From Neobacillus cucumis (GTDB lineage: Bacteria > Bacillota > Bacilli > Bacillales > Cytobacillaceae), in contig NZ_PGVE01000028.1 of the NCBI RefSeq assembly GCF_002860255.1, positions 214,526 through 278,525 on the forward strand: 64,000 bases of DNA, written 5' to 3'. Numbering within the stretch: position 1 is the first letter of the stretch; each line of letters starts with the position of its first letter. Below are positions 16,303 to 24,642 of this stretch, piece after piece. The translations under genes were made by a program, and so were the position numbers. Under the pieces are notes generated by a model. That model saw nothing but the letters and a program-made list of their open reading frames with translations, was not told the origin of the DNA and ran no database searches.

Positions 16303-19300
16303 TCAATTTGTAAATTTAAACTCTGTCCGGCTTCCAGTTTGTCCGGCTATAACTTCAAGTCTTACATCAATGCGCTCTTTTAATTCAGGCACGTGAGAGA
16401 TTATTCCGACCAATCGGCCGCTGCTTTGTATATCCATTAAGGATTCAATGGCTTGGTCCAGTGATTCGGGGTCAAGTGTACCAAACCCTTCATCAATAAA
16501 CATCGTTTCCAAAGAAACACCACCAGCATAATTTTGCACCACATCTGCCAAACCCAATGCCAATGACAAGGATGCTTTAAAGCTTTCTCCACCCGATAAC
16601 GTTTTAACATGGCGTTCCTGACCAGTATATTGGTCAAAGACAAGCAATTCTAAACCGCTTTGAGCGTTACCTTTCGAACGATCAGTCTTCCTTTGTAACA
16701 GATAGCGTCCAGAGGTCATTTTTCTCAAGCGGACATTCGCTTCTCGTAAAATATCATCTAAGAAGGCAGCAAGAACATAACGTTCAAACGTAATACGTAA
16801 ATTATTTTGTCCTCTTGCAATATCAGATAGATCACCGATAATACTGAACCGTTCCTCCAATTCCTTAAGCTCGTTATTCAGATTCTGGACACGGCTATAA
16901 ATTTCCTCATTATCACGTTTTTTGAAAACTAAATCATTTCGTTCTTGTCCCAGCACTTCAATCTCACTTGTAGATTTCGATAACTCCTGTTTAATTCCCT
17001 CAACATCGGGTGTTTTCACATCGGATAAAAGCTCGATTAATTCCTTCAGCCTGTCAGAAACAGAGCGTAACTCCTCACGATAGCTGCGAATTTCTTCCTG
17101 AAGGCTCTGAATTTCCCCTTCTGTCCTTTTCGAAGCAGCATAAATACCATATTTCTCAAAGCCCTGTTCAGATAGTCTCGTTAAAAAGATACCACGTTCT
17201 GTTTCAAGATCCTTTTGTTTCGAAGCATGAAGCTTCTCGGCATCCTTTAATCTCGCCTTTTGATTAGATAGTTTTTCATGAACAGCTTGAAGACGTTCCT
17301 TCGCTTCTTCTAGCCGTTTCACTAACATTTCATGACGACTTCGAGAGGCAGCCAGAGCCCTTTCATATTCCGTTTCTGAGCGTAAATTTTCAGGAATTAC
17401 CTTCATCATTCTAGAAAGATCAGTTTCTTTTTTTGTAAACTGAACGGTTAGATCACTTACCATTCCCCTTAACTGTTCAATCCCTTTTTGTAATACGCCT
17501 CTTTCATTCTCTCGAGAATCAATTTCTGACTTAAGCCGTTCTAGCATTTGAATTTGTTCTTCTAACTTACTTTGCCGATGAACTAAATCCTTAATGGCCG
17601 AAGCTGCTTCTAACTTTACATTTGATAACTGATCTAGAATAAAGTCTGGATGGGTTACTCGTATTTCGATTAGCATGTCTTTAACTGCTTCTTTTTGTGC
17701 TCTTTCTTCTGATTGACACTGATAAAAGTTAGCTTCCACTCGTGATTTTTCTTTTTCCCATTTTTCGACTTGTGCCTTAGCAGCCTTCATATCATCTTCG
17801 GTTGGAATACTATTTTCTTTACCACTTGCTGGTGCTGGATGATGCAAAGACCCACAAACAGGACAAGCTACATCATTTCGCAGATTAGCAGCTAAAATAG
17901 CTGCTTGCCCATGAATCCATTTTATCTCCAACTCATCTATTAGGGCTTTTGCATCCTTAAATCGAGCCACCGTATTTTCAAAATGGCCACTTATGACAGC
18001 CAGGTCTTGCTCGGCTTTTTGATGACGGGCAAGCAATGTTTCTAGTTTTTCAAGACGGGCAAAATCAACTCTCAGTTTTTCAAGCTTACCCTTATTTTCT
18101 AAAAAGGTTAATTTGCCTTTTTCGATTTCTTCTTTTTGAACCTTTAACGAAGCAACTCTCTCTTCTAACTGTTGTAATCTTTGTTCATCCTTCAATTGCT
18201 TTTCTTTTGCAGCTTTTAGCTCGACGGCTTTCTGATTTGTCTCTTTCTTTAAGGCTGCAAATGAATAGACATCTTCTTTCATATTCACTAGACGATTCAC
18301 TTCAGAAAGTGCGGCTTGGCGGTCATCCTCACGCTCAAGTTCTTTCTGTAACTGCTGTTTATACTGTTCTTCAAGTTCATTCAATTCTTTAATCTCGGCT
18401 AATATCGAGTTTATATTTGCCTGAAGCTTGTCTGCCTCCCGTTTTAACCGATGGCAAAGCTCCTCTTGTTTAGACAATAAAGCCGCTTTTTGCGCGCGTT
18501 GAACCTGTAATTCTTTCTCAGAGAACAGGTCCTGTTGATCAAGCAGGTGCGCCTTTTGTTCTTTTAACTCCTCTTTCGTTTGCAGCTGTTTTAGAATAGC
18601 TTCTGCTTCAAAAAGCTGCCCCTTTAATTTATCTTGCTCTTGAACCTTTACTGTTAATTGACTTGTTAATTGGTCTAGTTTTTCCACCATGCCAACGATC
18701 TCATCATGTAATAGCGGCATGATCACAGTGTGATTCTCCGGATCGGTATTAAGAACTTGGCGGAGTCCTTCATTTGTCACCACTTGGATTCGGCGTAAGG
18801 CTTCATTACGTGCCTTCTCCTGATCTTCAACTGCCTTTTTCAGATCGGCCGCTTCCTGTTTAAGCTTTTCTTCTATTAATTTATATAGCTGAGTATGAAA
18901 TAGCCGCTGCAGGATGAGTTCTTTATCCTTACTGTCTGATGTTAACAGTTTTCGAAATTCTCCTTGAGGAATCATTAAGATCTGCCGGAACTGATTGGCA
19001 TCAATCAACATAATTTCCTTAATTTTTTCTTCTACATCACTTGTCTTCGAGGCAAGCAATTTTTTCTCCCCATCTACATCCCATACATATAATTCCGCTT
19101 TCGCTCCAATAGATGTGAAACCCTCGCCTCTGTCCTTTTTCTTTTGCTGCTGTGGTGAGCGTGTAATGGAATAAACTTTGTTACGCAGGGAAAAATCAAG
19201 CGAAACCTCTGTTAACAAATCTTCTTTTGCAAATTGGCTGCGGAGCTCCGGGCCATTACGGTCTTCCCCGCTAGCTTTGCCATAGATGGCATAACTAATC

Positions 19301-19440
19301 GCATCAAAGATCGTTGTCTTTCCCGCACCTGTTTTTCCAGAGATGACAAACATGGTCCGGTTTCCAAGCTGATTAAAATCTATTTCCTCCCGGCCTGCAT
19401 ACGGTCCAAACGCCTGCATGATTAATTTTAACGGTTTCAT
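16303..19440 (-). CDS. sbcC: Nuclease SbcCD subunit C (Rad50-like ATPase)
   Basis: The 1045-residue SMC/Rad50-type ATPase has Walker A ISGKTGAGKTT (about 34-43) at the N-terminus. Two long coiled-coil arms are joined at a zinc hook CPVC (about residues 524-527). The C-terminal signature is KTLSGGESFKASLSLALGLAD, with Walker B MFIDEGFGTLD. With SbcD it opens DNA hairpins and trims double-strand ends at stalled or palindromic sites. The start ATG overlaps the sbcD stop by 4 bases (ATGA), the usual coupling in this operon. Confidence 0.96.
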   Translation of the reverse strand: MKPLKLIMQAFGPYAGREEIDFNQLGNRTMFVISGKTGAGKTTIFDAISYAIYGKASGEDRNGPELRSQFAKEDLLTEVSLDFSLRNKVYSITRSPQQQKKKDRGEGFTSIGAKAELYVWDVDGEKKLLASKTSDVEEKIKEIMLIDANQFRQILMIPQGEFRKLLTSDSKDKELILQRLFHTQLYKLIEEKLKQEAADLKKAVEDQEKARNEALRRIQVVTNEGLRQVLNTDPENHTVIMPLLHDEIVGMVEKLDQLTSQLTVKVQEQDKLKGQLFEAEAILKQLQTKEELKEQKAHLLDQQDLFSEKELQVQRAQKAALLSKQEELCHRLKREADKLQANINSILAEIKELNELEEQYKQQLQKELEREDDRQAALSEVNRLVNMKEDVYSFAALKKETNQKAVELKAAKEKQLKDEQRLQQLEERVASLKVQKEEIEKGKLTFLENKGKLEKLRVDFARLEKLETLLARHQKAEQDLAVISGHFENTVARFKDAKALIDELEIKWIHGQAAILAANLRNDVACPVCGSLHHPAPASGKENSIPTEDDMKAAKAQVEKWEKEKSRVEANFYQCQSEERAQKEAVKDMLIEIRVTHPDFILDQLSNVKLEAASAIKDLVHRQSKLEEQIQMLERLKSEIDSRENERGVLQKGIEQLRGMVSDLTVQFTKKETDLSRMMKVIPENLRSETEYERALAASRSRHEMLVKRLEEAKERLQAVHEKLSNQKARLKDAEKLHASKQKDLETERGIFLTRLSEQGFEKYGIYAASKRTEGEIQSLQEEIRSYREELRSVSDRLKELIELLSDVKTPDVEGIKQELSKSTSEIEVLGQERNDLVFKKRDNEEIYSRVQNLNNELKELEERFSIIGDLSDIARGQNNLRITFERYVLAAFLDDILREANVRLRKMTSGRYLLQRKTDRSKGNAQSGLELLVFDQYTGQERHVKTLSGGESFKASLSLALGLADVVQNYAGGVSLETMFIDEGFGTLDPESLDQAIESLMDIQSSGRLVGIISHVPELKERIDVRLEVIAGQTGSRTEFKFTN

Positions 19441-20582
19441 TTAACTCCCTCCTCTCGCAACACCTTGTCAATAATTTCAGTCATGACGTTTCTTTTATTC
19501 GCAGTAAATTCAGAGGTTGTCATATCGGAATAAAACTGTTCGAATAGATCAATTTCAGATTTTTTCTCACTTTTTATAACTGTATAGGATTGTTTTTTCT
19601 TACTGTCTGTAAGGTCAATCTTCTTTTCCAAATGGAGAACATTTGGGTAAACTTGTCGCAATTTATTTATCGGATCAAGCAGGGCACCTTCATCCAGCAA
19701 TGTAATTTTTAAATAATCTTCCACTTGTTCCTTCCCATAAAAATTAGGATCAAGCAATTCTTCAATATGTCCTTCGATCTCCCGCATGTCATGTTTTGGT
19801 GTAAGCGACCGATACCGGTGGGAAAACTCCCCTTTTTCATCCATTTCAATAATAGAAATGGACTTTCTTTGCTTTGCTTCCGAAAAAGAATATTTTAACA
19901 GGGAACCAGAATACTTCACTTTCTCGTGGTTTATCGCGTCAGGACTATGCAGATGTCCCAGCGCCGTATAGGAAAATGGAGCAAATAACTCTGCACCCAC
20001 ACAGCCTGAGCCGCCCACAGATAAAATCCGTTCAGAATCGGAGGTTTGTCCGCCTAAAACAAAGGCATGTCCGACCAAAACATTTGGTTCATTCGGATTT
20101 AAGTTCTCTTCTATTTTACCAATCAGGGCCTTCATCGCTTCTTGGTGTGAATGGATAGAATCATCCTCAAGCAGCTGGCGGACCATCCCTGGCTCTGCAT
20201 AGGGGACAAGATAAAAGTTTACCCCATTAACTTGAACCGGCTTTAAGTTATTTGTTAATTTTCCAGTTAAATAGAATTGACTATGTTTATACCACGAGCT
20301 TCCAAAGGAAAGACGCTCCGCGCTATCATGGTTCCCGGCTATGGCTACAACAGGGGTCTTTAACTCAACATTGATTTTAAAAAGAATTTCATCTAGTAAC
20401 TCCACCGCATCTGTTGGAGGAACTGAACGGTCATATAGGTCGCCTGCAATAACTACTGCATCCGGTCTCTCTTCCTCTACAATAGAAACAAATTGTTCAA
20501 GTGCAGCACGTTGATTCTCTGTCATATAAATACCATGTACTAATTTACCTAAATGCCAATCAGCGGTGTGAATAAATTTCAT
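19437..20582 (-). CDS. sbcD: Exonuclease subunit SbcD (Mre11-like)
   Basis: The 381-residue calcineurin-like phosphoesterase shows the five metal-binding motifs of Mre11/SbcD: HTADWHLG, AGDLYDRS, AGNHDS, GHAFV and GHLHSPD. It has 3'-5' exonuclease and hairpin endonuclease activity when joined to SbcC. AGAGGTGA precedes the ATG. It is the first gene of the sbcDC operon. Confidence 0.97.
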   Translation of the reverse strand: MKFIHTADWHLGKLVHGIYMTENQRAALEQFVSIVEEERPDAVVIAGDLYDRSVPPTDAVELLDEILFKINVELKTPVVAIAGNHDSAERLSFGSSWYKHSQFYLTGKLTNNLKPVQVNGVNFYLVPYAEPGMVRQLLEDDSIHSHQEAMKALIGKIEENLNPNEPNVLVGHAFVLGGQTSDSERILSVGGSGCVGAELFAPFSYTALGHLHSPDAINHEKVKYSGSLLKYSFSEAKQRKSISIIEMDEKGEFSHRYRSLTPKHDMREIEGHIEELLDPNFYGKEQVEDYLKITLLDEGALLDPINKLRQVYPNVLHLEKKIDLTDSKKKQSYTVIKSEKKSEIDLFEQFYSDMTTSEFTANKRNVMTEIIDKVLREEGVK

Positions 20583-20681
20583 TTAAGTCACCTCTTGCAT
20601 ATTCGAATACTACTATTATAGCAAAATACCAATTGGAATGAATCTGGAAATCACTTGTATAACTAAACTAAGACAATAAAA

Positions 20682-20709
20682 AACAGCCTTAGACAATGTC
20701 CAGGCTGTT
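20682..20709 (-). terminator. Terminator of the cold-shock gene
   Basis: AACAGCCT/AGGCTGTT (20682-20689 and 20702-20709) is followed on the minus strand by T's. Confidence 0.8.
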
Positions 20710-20730
20710 GTAATTGTTGTTTTGGTAAAA

Positions 20731-20931
20731 TTACTTCTTCGTTACGTTAGCAGCTTGTGGTCCACGAGCTCCTTCAACAACTTCGAAAGAAACTTCTTGA
20801 CCTTCTTCTAAAGTTTTGAAACCTTCTGTTTGGATTGCAGAATAGTGAACGAATACGTCGTTTCCGTCTTCTGCTTCGATGAATCCGAAACCTTTTTCTG
20901 AGTTAAACCATTTTACTTTACCGTTTTTCAT
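20731..20931 (-). CDS. Cold-shock protein (CspA/CspB family)
   Basis: This 66-residue single OB-fold RNA/DNA chaperone carries RNP1 (KGFGFI) and RNP2 (VFVHY), starting [14 protein letters not shown]. It melts RNA structure at low temperature or during growth. AGGAGG lies upstream of the ATG at 20931. The open frame runs further upstream, but that part is a 5' leader, not coding: it lacks a ribosome site, and the family starts exactly at this methionine. Confidence 0.97.
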   Translation of the reverse strand: MKNGKVKWFNSEKGFGFIEAEDGNDVFVHYSAIQTEGFKTLEEGQEVSFEVVEGARGPQAANVTKK

Positions 20932-21118
20932 GTAAAAAAATCCTCCTATTGGCTTAAACTTTAAGCCATGTGTAAAATTCACCAAAGTACAACGTGATAG
21001 CTTTACTTTCATTTCCTCATCCAAACATCGGTTAAAACTTTGAACAAGCTGGTAACATAAATCTTATCTCGTGTGCAACGGCTGTTTAAAATTTATCATC
21101 TATATTAAAATCTGTCAA
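20932..21118 (-). promoter_or_regulatory. Promoter and long 5' leader of the cold-shock gene
   Basis: TTGACA (21118-21113), a 17-base spacer and TAAATT (21095-21090) place the transcript start near 21083, giving an untranslated leader of about 150 bases. Long leaders that refold with temperature are a known feature of csp genes. I did not identify a specific cold-box. Confidence 0.65.
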
Positions 21119-21318
21119 GAAAGGGCTTTACGACACGCTATTACACGATTCTACATTCCTCTATTTCTACCTTCTGGATTCTCCATTAAATATAGCAGTT
21201 TAGTAATGAGTTTGTCGTATTTTGAAGAAAAATAATTGGGCTCAATTTTAAAACGGTTCCATTTTTACAATTTTCTCTCATACTATTGCTGTCTTCTCAA
21301 TATTACAATAAATAAAAA
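21119..21318. other. AT-rich spacer between the csp promoter and the arsR terminator
   Basis: About 200 bases with no convincing open frame, hairpin or repeat. Nothing supportable was seen here. Confidence 0.5.
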
Positions 21319-21343
21319 CAGCCGAAGATTAATTCTTCGACTG
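21319..21343 (-). terminator. Terminator of the sulP-arsR operon
   Basis: Inverted repeat CAGCCGAAGA/TCTTCGACTG (21319-21328 and 21334-21343), followed on the minus strand by TTTTTATTT. The arsR stop codon lies in the loop. Confidence 0.8.
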
Positions 21344-21685
21344 CGTGAGGACATCGTCTTCCTCTTCTTTAAACTTATCCAGGATGGTAATTGTATCTAC
21401 TAAATGATTATTAAATATCTGACGGGCCACTGCCAGTAATTCAATAATCATCGGGTCCTTTAACGTATAGATTACCTTATTCCCTTCCTTGGTTCCTGTG
21501 ACAATATTTTTTGCTCGTAAAACCGTCAGCTGTTGGGACACAGCAGAACCTTCACTGCCCACAAGGGTTTGAATTTCATTGACATTTTTATCCCCCTCAG
21601 CAAGCAGTTCCAAAATGCGGATTCTTAGGGGGTGAGCCAGTGCTTTAAAAAATTCCGCTTTAAATTGCTGCATTTCTAAATTCAA
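21329..21685 (-). CDS. ArsR-family (winged helix) transcriptional regulator
   Basis: This 118-residue ArsR/SmtB-fold regulator opens FKALAHPLRIRILELLAEG, with the DNA-recognition segment GSEGSAVSQQLTVLRAKNIV and wing TKEGNKVIYTL. It has no ELCVC metal site, so it is not a classical arsenic/zinc sensor. The likely start is TTG at 21685 with GAGGAAG upstream. It lies just after the SulP transporter gene on the same strand and probably regulates this operon. The signal is unknown. Confidence 0.9.
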   Translation of the reverse strand: MNLEMQQFKAEFFKALAHPLRIRILELLAEGDKNVNEIQTLVGSEGSAVSQQLTVLRAKNIVTGTKEGNKVIYTLKDPMIIELLAVARQIFNNHLVDTITILDKFKEEEDDVLTQSKN

Positions 21686-21704
21686 AAAATCACTTCCTCA
21701 TTTT

Positions 21705-23450
21705 TTAGAAGGTGGCTGTTAATTTTGTCCTATTATCAACTGCCTCTGCCGCAGACAATTGTTTACATTCCCTAAAGGCAAAATGCTTACAGCCCAAGCA
21801 TTTATTTTCATTAATTTTTGATAATCCATATTGAATGGCATCTCCGGTATGTTCAAAAAAATGAGTCTGGCCTATTAAATCAAATAAACCTGTCTTTTTC
21901 AGAACACTCTCTGGCTGTGAATTCAATCCTGATATCAACACTATACCACTTTTTGAAAAATGTTTCACAATACTCCTAAGAATGGCTTCACCGGTTGTGT
22001 CCATTAACGGTACCTTGCTCATTCGCAATAAAAGAATTTTAGGCCGATAATTGATTGTTTCCATAATGGTCTTTTCAAAGGTTTGGGCTGCCCCAAAAAA
22101 TAATGGACCTTCCACATTAAATATACTAAATTGCGGACAATCGTGGGTATCAGTTACCATAGACGTTTCTACTTTTCCTTGTTTATTCTGAGGGTTTGGC
22201 AACGCCTTTGCTGTAATTGTCACATCACTCATCCTTTTAACAAACAGAATAGCGGACATCACTAACCCACTTTCTACTGCTGTCGTTAAGTTTACAAATA
22301 CGGTAAGTAAAAACGTAACTAAGAGGACAATAGAATCCGTTGATTTTGTTTTTAAAATATGAGCAAAGACTTTTCGTTCACTCATATTCCATGCAACCAC
22401 CATTAGGATTGGTGCCATGCTGGCAAGTGGAATATACGATGCCTTTGGGGCAAAAAACAATAAGACAAGGAAGACAACAACCCCATGAGTGATACCAGAG
22501 AACGGGGAAACTGCTCCATTTTTAATATTGGTCGCAGTCCTAGCTAATGCCCCAGTAGCAGGGATTCCCCCAAATAATGGGGTGACCATGTTCGCAATCC
22601 CTTGACCAATCAACTCCTTATTACTGTTATGGCGGCTGTTGGTCATACCATCCGCTACCACTGCTGATAGAAGGGATTCAATCCCCCCAAGCATAGCAAT
22701 TACGAACGCAGGCTTCAAAAGTTTTAAGAACATATTCATATTAATATCAGGCATATGAATCTTAGGCAATGTACCAGGAATTTCTCCATAGGCTGTTCCA
22801 ATGGTAGCCACTTGATCAGGATAAAATAGTACAGCAACAAGTGTTGAAATGATTAACCCTATAAGGGGACCGGGAACCTTAGGTGCCACTTTCGGAGTCA
22901 GTAACACAATCATTAAACAAATACCTGCTGTGAGCAAACTAAATAAATTAGTTGTGTTTAAATGAGAAAAGATTTCTTTAACATTTAAAATAAACTCTTC
23001 ATGTTTTTTAATCCCAGTTAACCCTAGGAAACTGGCAATTTGTCCAGTAAAAATGGTTACAGCGATCCCTGCTGTAAAACCAATCGTCACCGGTCTAGGA
23101 ATCCATTTAATAAGCGACCCTAATCGAAAAATTCCCATCAGCGTTAGAATAACTCCTGCGATAAACCCCGCGATAAGTAAATTTTCATAACCATACGTCA
23201 TAACAATTCCAAATAAAATAGGAATAAACGCCCCTGTTGGTCCACCAATTTGATATTTTGAGCCTCCAAGTAATGAAATAAGTATTCCGGCCACAATGGT
23301 CGTATAGATTCCATACTCCGGCTTTACCCCTGATGCTATGGCAAACGCCATTCCCAGCGGAATCGCAATCACACCCACAATCAAACCCGAAAGCAGGTCT
23401 TTTTGTAAACTTCCTAAGGAGTAATGCTGGAACCTCTTGTCAATTAACAT
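21705..23450 (-). CDS. SulP-family anion transporter with C-terminal STAS domain
   Basis: The protein is about 581 residues. It has an N-terminal SLC26/SulP transport core of 12-14 TM segments (motifs AIPLGMAFAIASGVKPEYGIY, GGPTGAF, FTAGIAVTIFTGQ) and a STAS domain at about 440-550 (FSIFNVEGPLFFGAAQTF...MSKVPLMDTTGEA). After the STAS domain is a short cysteine-bearing tail (NKCLGCKHFAFRECKQL) that is unusual for the family. SulP members carry sulfate, bicarbonate or dicarboxylates; the substrate cannot be assigned. I choose the ATG at 23450, with AAGGG upstream, over a TTG six codons earlier. It heads an operon with an ArsR regulator. Confidence 0.92.
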   Translation of the reverse strand: MLIDKRFQHYSLGSLQKDLLSGLIVGVIAIPLGMAFAIASGVKPEYGIYTTIVAGILISLLGGSKYQIGGPTGAFIPILFGIVMTYGYENLLIAGFIAGVILTLMGIFRLGSLIKWIPRPVTIGFTAGIAVTIFTGQIASFLGLTGIKKHEEFILNVKEIFSHLNTTNLFSLLTAGICLMIVLLTPKVAPKVPGPLIGLIISTLVAVLFYPDQVATIGTAYGEIPGTLPKIHMPDINMNMFLKLLKPAFVIAMLGGIESLLSAVVADGMTNSRHNSNKELIGQGIANMVTPLFGGIPATGALARTATNIKNGAVSPFSGITHGVVVFLVLLFFAPKASYIPLASMAPILMVVAWNMSERKVFAHILKTKSTDSIVLLVTFLLTVFVNLTTAVESGLVMSAILFVKRMSDVTITAKALPNPQNKQGKVETSMVTDTHDCPQFSIFNVEGPLFFGAAQTFEKTIMETINYRPKILLLRMSKVPLMDTTGEAILRSIVKHFSKSGIVLISGLNSQPESVLKKTGLFDLIGQTHFFEHTGDAIQYGLSKINENKCLGCKHFAFRECKQLSAAEAVDNRTKLTATF

Positions 23451-23568
23451 AGTAACCCTTCTTATCAATTATTTTTGTATATCTGATTATTTGAATATAG
23501 CGGAATACTATGTATTATTCAAGTAGTTTACCCCAAAAAGTTTCGCTTGTTTTTCTTGTTATTATAGT

Positions 23569-23576
23569 GTTATAAT
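23569..23576 (+). promoter_or_regulatory. Extended -10 promoter of the candidate small RNA
   Basis: TGT-TATAAT is an extended -10 with TTGTTT 18 bases upstream. It faces the orphan terminator at 23665-23694 and has no open reading frame behind it. Confidence 0.6.
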
Positions 23577-23582
23577 GATTAA

Positions 23583-23694
23583 GCGATGAGCTGAATTGTG
23601 TAAGTCGAGAAACATTCCTTTATGGAGCACACAATGTGGAGTGTGGTTTTTCGCCTCAATACGCAAGACGCCTGTATATACAGGCGTCTTTTTT
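23583..23694 (+). ncRNA. Candidate small noncoding RNA with its own promoter and terminator
   Basis: A transcript of about 110 bases is predicted from the extended -10 at 23571-23576 to the U-tract after a perfect 10-bp terminator stem (AAGACGCCTG/CAGGCGTCTT, 23665-23674 and 23681-23690). The body contains ATTGTGT pairing with ACACAAT around an internal loop, so it looks structured. No ribosome site with an adequate frame is present. The neighbouring sulP gene points away, and the downstream gene has its own promoter, so this terminator has no protein gene to serve. It could instead be a leader or attenuator for the downstream gene. I cannot match it to a known family. Confidence 0.55.
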
Positions 23695-23708
23695 ATTTTA
23701 TATCTACG

Positions 23709-23736
23709 GAAGCTCCTGTTGCGGGCTTTTTTTGTC
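23709..23736 (+). terminator. Second tandem terminator
   Basis: AAGCTC-CTGTTGC-GGGCTT forms a 6-bp stem with one G-U pair, followed by seven T's, immediately after the candidate small RNA. Confidence 0.55.
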
Positions 23737-23746
23737 TCAATTAAAA

Positions 23747-23776
23747 TTAGCACTTTTTTCCTAAATTTTTTATAAT
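23747..23776 (+). promoter_or_regulatory. Promoter of the AIM24-type gene
   Basis: TTAGCA (23747-23752), 18 bases and TATAAT (23771-23776) lie about 40 bases before the start codon. Confidence 0.5.
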
Positions 23777-23816
23777 GAATATGGGCATTTATTTTTATAA
23801 TGGTGGAGGAATCTAA

Positions 23817-24602
23817 ATGAATAACCATGAAATTGATTATAAGATTTATGGCGATGATATGCAGTTTGTTGAAGTCGAGCTTGATCCACAAGAGACTGTT
23901 GTGGCCGAAGCAGGAAGCTTTATGATGATGGATGATAACATACATATGGAGACTATATTTGGTGACGGATCCGGCGGCGGCGGATTAATGGGTAAATTAT
24001 TCAGTGCAGGAAAACGAATAATTACAGGTGAAAGCCTGTTTATGACTACCTTTACCAATCATGGTGCCGGGAAAAGACATGTTTCATTCGCCTCTCCATA
24101 CCCTGGAAAGATCATTCCAATGGATTTAAGTGAGCTTGGAGGGAAAATCATTTGCCAAAAGGATGCTTTTCTGGCTGCGGCCAAAGGTGTTCAAGTAGGT
24201 ATTGAATTCCAGCGAAAAATCGGTGTTGGCTTCTTTGGCGGTGAAGGTTTTATTATGCAAAAGCTTGAGGGCGACGGGATGTGTTTCGTTCACGCCGGAG
24301 GTACGATTGTACGTAAAGAACTCCTGCCAGGGCAATCGCTGAGGGTTGACACTGGATGTTTGGTTGCGATGACAAGCAATGTACAATATGATATCGAGTT
24401 TGTTAAAGGTGTTAAAACTGCCCTTTTCGGCGGCGAAGGCTTATTTTTTGCAACGCTTAGAGGCCCGGGGTCTGTTTGGATTCAATCCCTGCCATTTAGC
24501 AGACTAGCCAGCAGAGTGTTTGCTGCTGCACCTTCACGCGGCGGTTCAAAAGATGAAGGCAGTATTGCGCGAGGAATTTTTGATATGTTTAATGGAGAAT
24601 AA
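23817..24602 (+). CDS. TIGR00266/AIM24-family protein
   Basis: This 261-residue all-beta protein matches the TIGR00266/AIM24 pattern: VEVELDPQETVVAEAGSFMMMD, then Gly-rich stretches (GDGSGGGGLMGKLF, FGGEGLFFATLRGPG), closing with an IQSLP motif. The family adopts a tryptophan-RNA-binding-attenuator-like fold; its bacterial role is not established. GGTGGAGGAA precedes the ATG. It is a single-gene unit bounded by its own promoter and a strong terminator. Confidence 0.88.
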   Translation: MNNHEIDYKIYGDDMQFVEVELDPQETVVAEAGSFMMMDDNIHMETIFGDGSGGGGLMGKLFSAGKRIITGESLFMTTFTNHGAGKRHVSFASPYPGKIIPMDLSELGGKIICQKDAFLAAAKGVQVGIEFQRKIGVGFFGGEGFIMQKLEGDGMCFVHAGGTIVRKELLPGQSLRVDTGCLVAMTSNVQYDIEFVKGVKTALFGGEGLFFATLRGPGSVWIQSLPFSRLASRVFAAAPSRGGSKDEGSIARGIFDMFNGE

Positions 24603-24610
24603 GTTTTTTA

Positions 24611-24642
24611 AGGCAGGGTCGAATGTAGCCCCTGCCTTTTTT
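24611..24642. terminator. Terminator between the AIM24-type gene and the permease pair
   Basis: AGGCAGGG/CCCTGCCT (24611-24618 and 24630-24637), followed by six T's in the plus direction. Confidence 0.85.

Noticed and set aside
20932..21024. N-terminal extension of the cold-shock protein
   Set aside because: The family starts at the internal methionine with AGGAGG; the extra part is the 5' leader.
23583..23694. Known riboswitch class for the leader-like unit
   Set aside because: No recognisable purine, SAM, T-box, PreQ1, manganese or other riboswitch core was seen, and the downstream gene has its own promoter.
23562..23945. Minus-strand open frame of 127 codons over the candidate small RNA
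   Set aside because: It covers terminators, promoters and the start of the AIM24-type gene, and its translation looks random.
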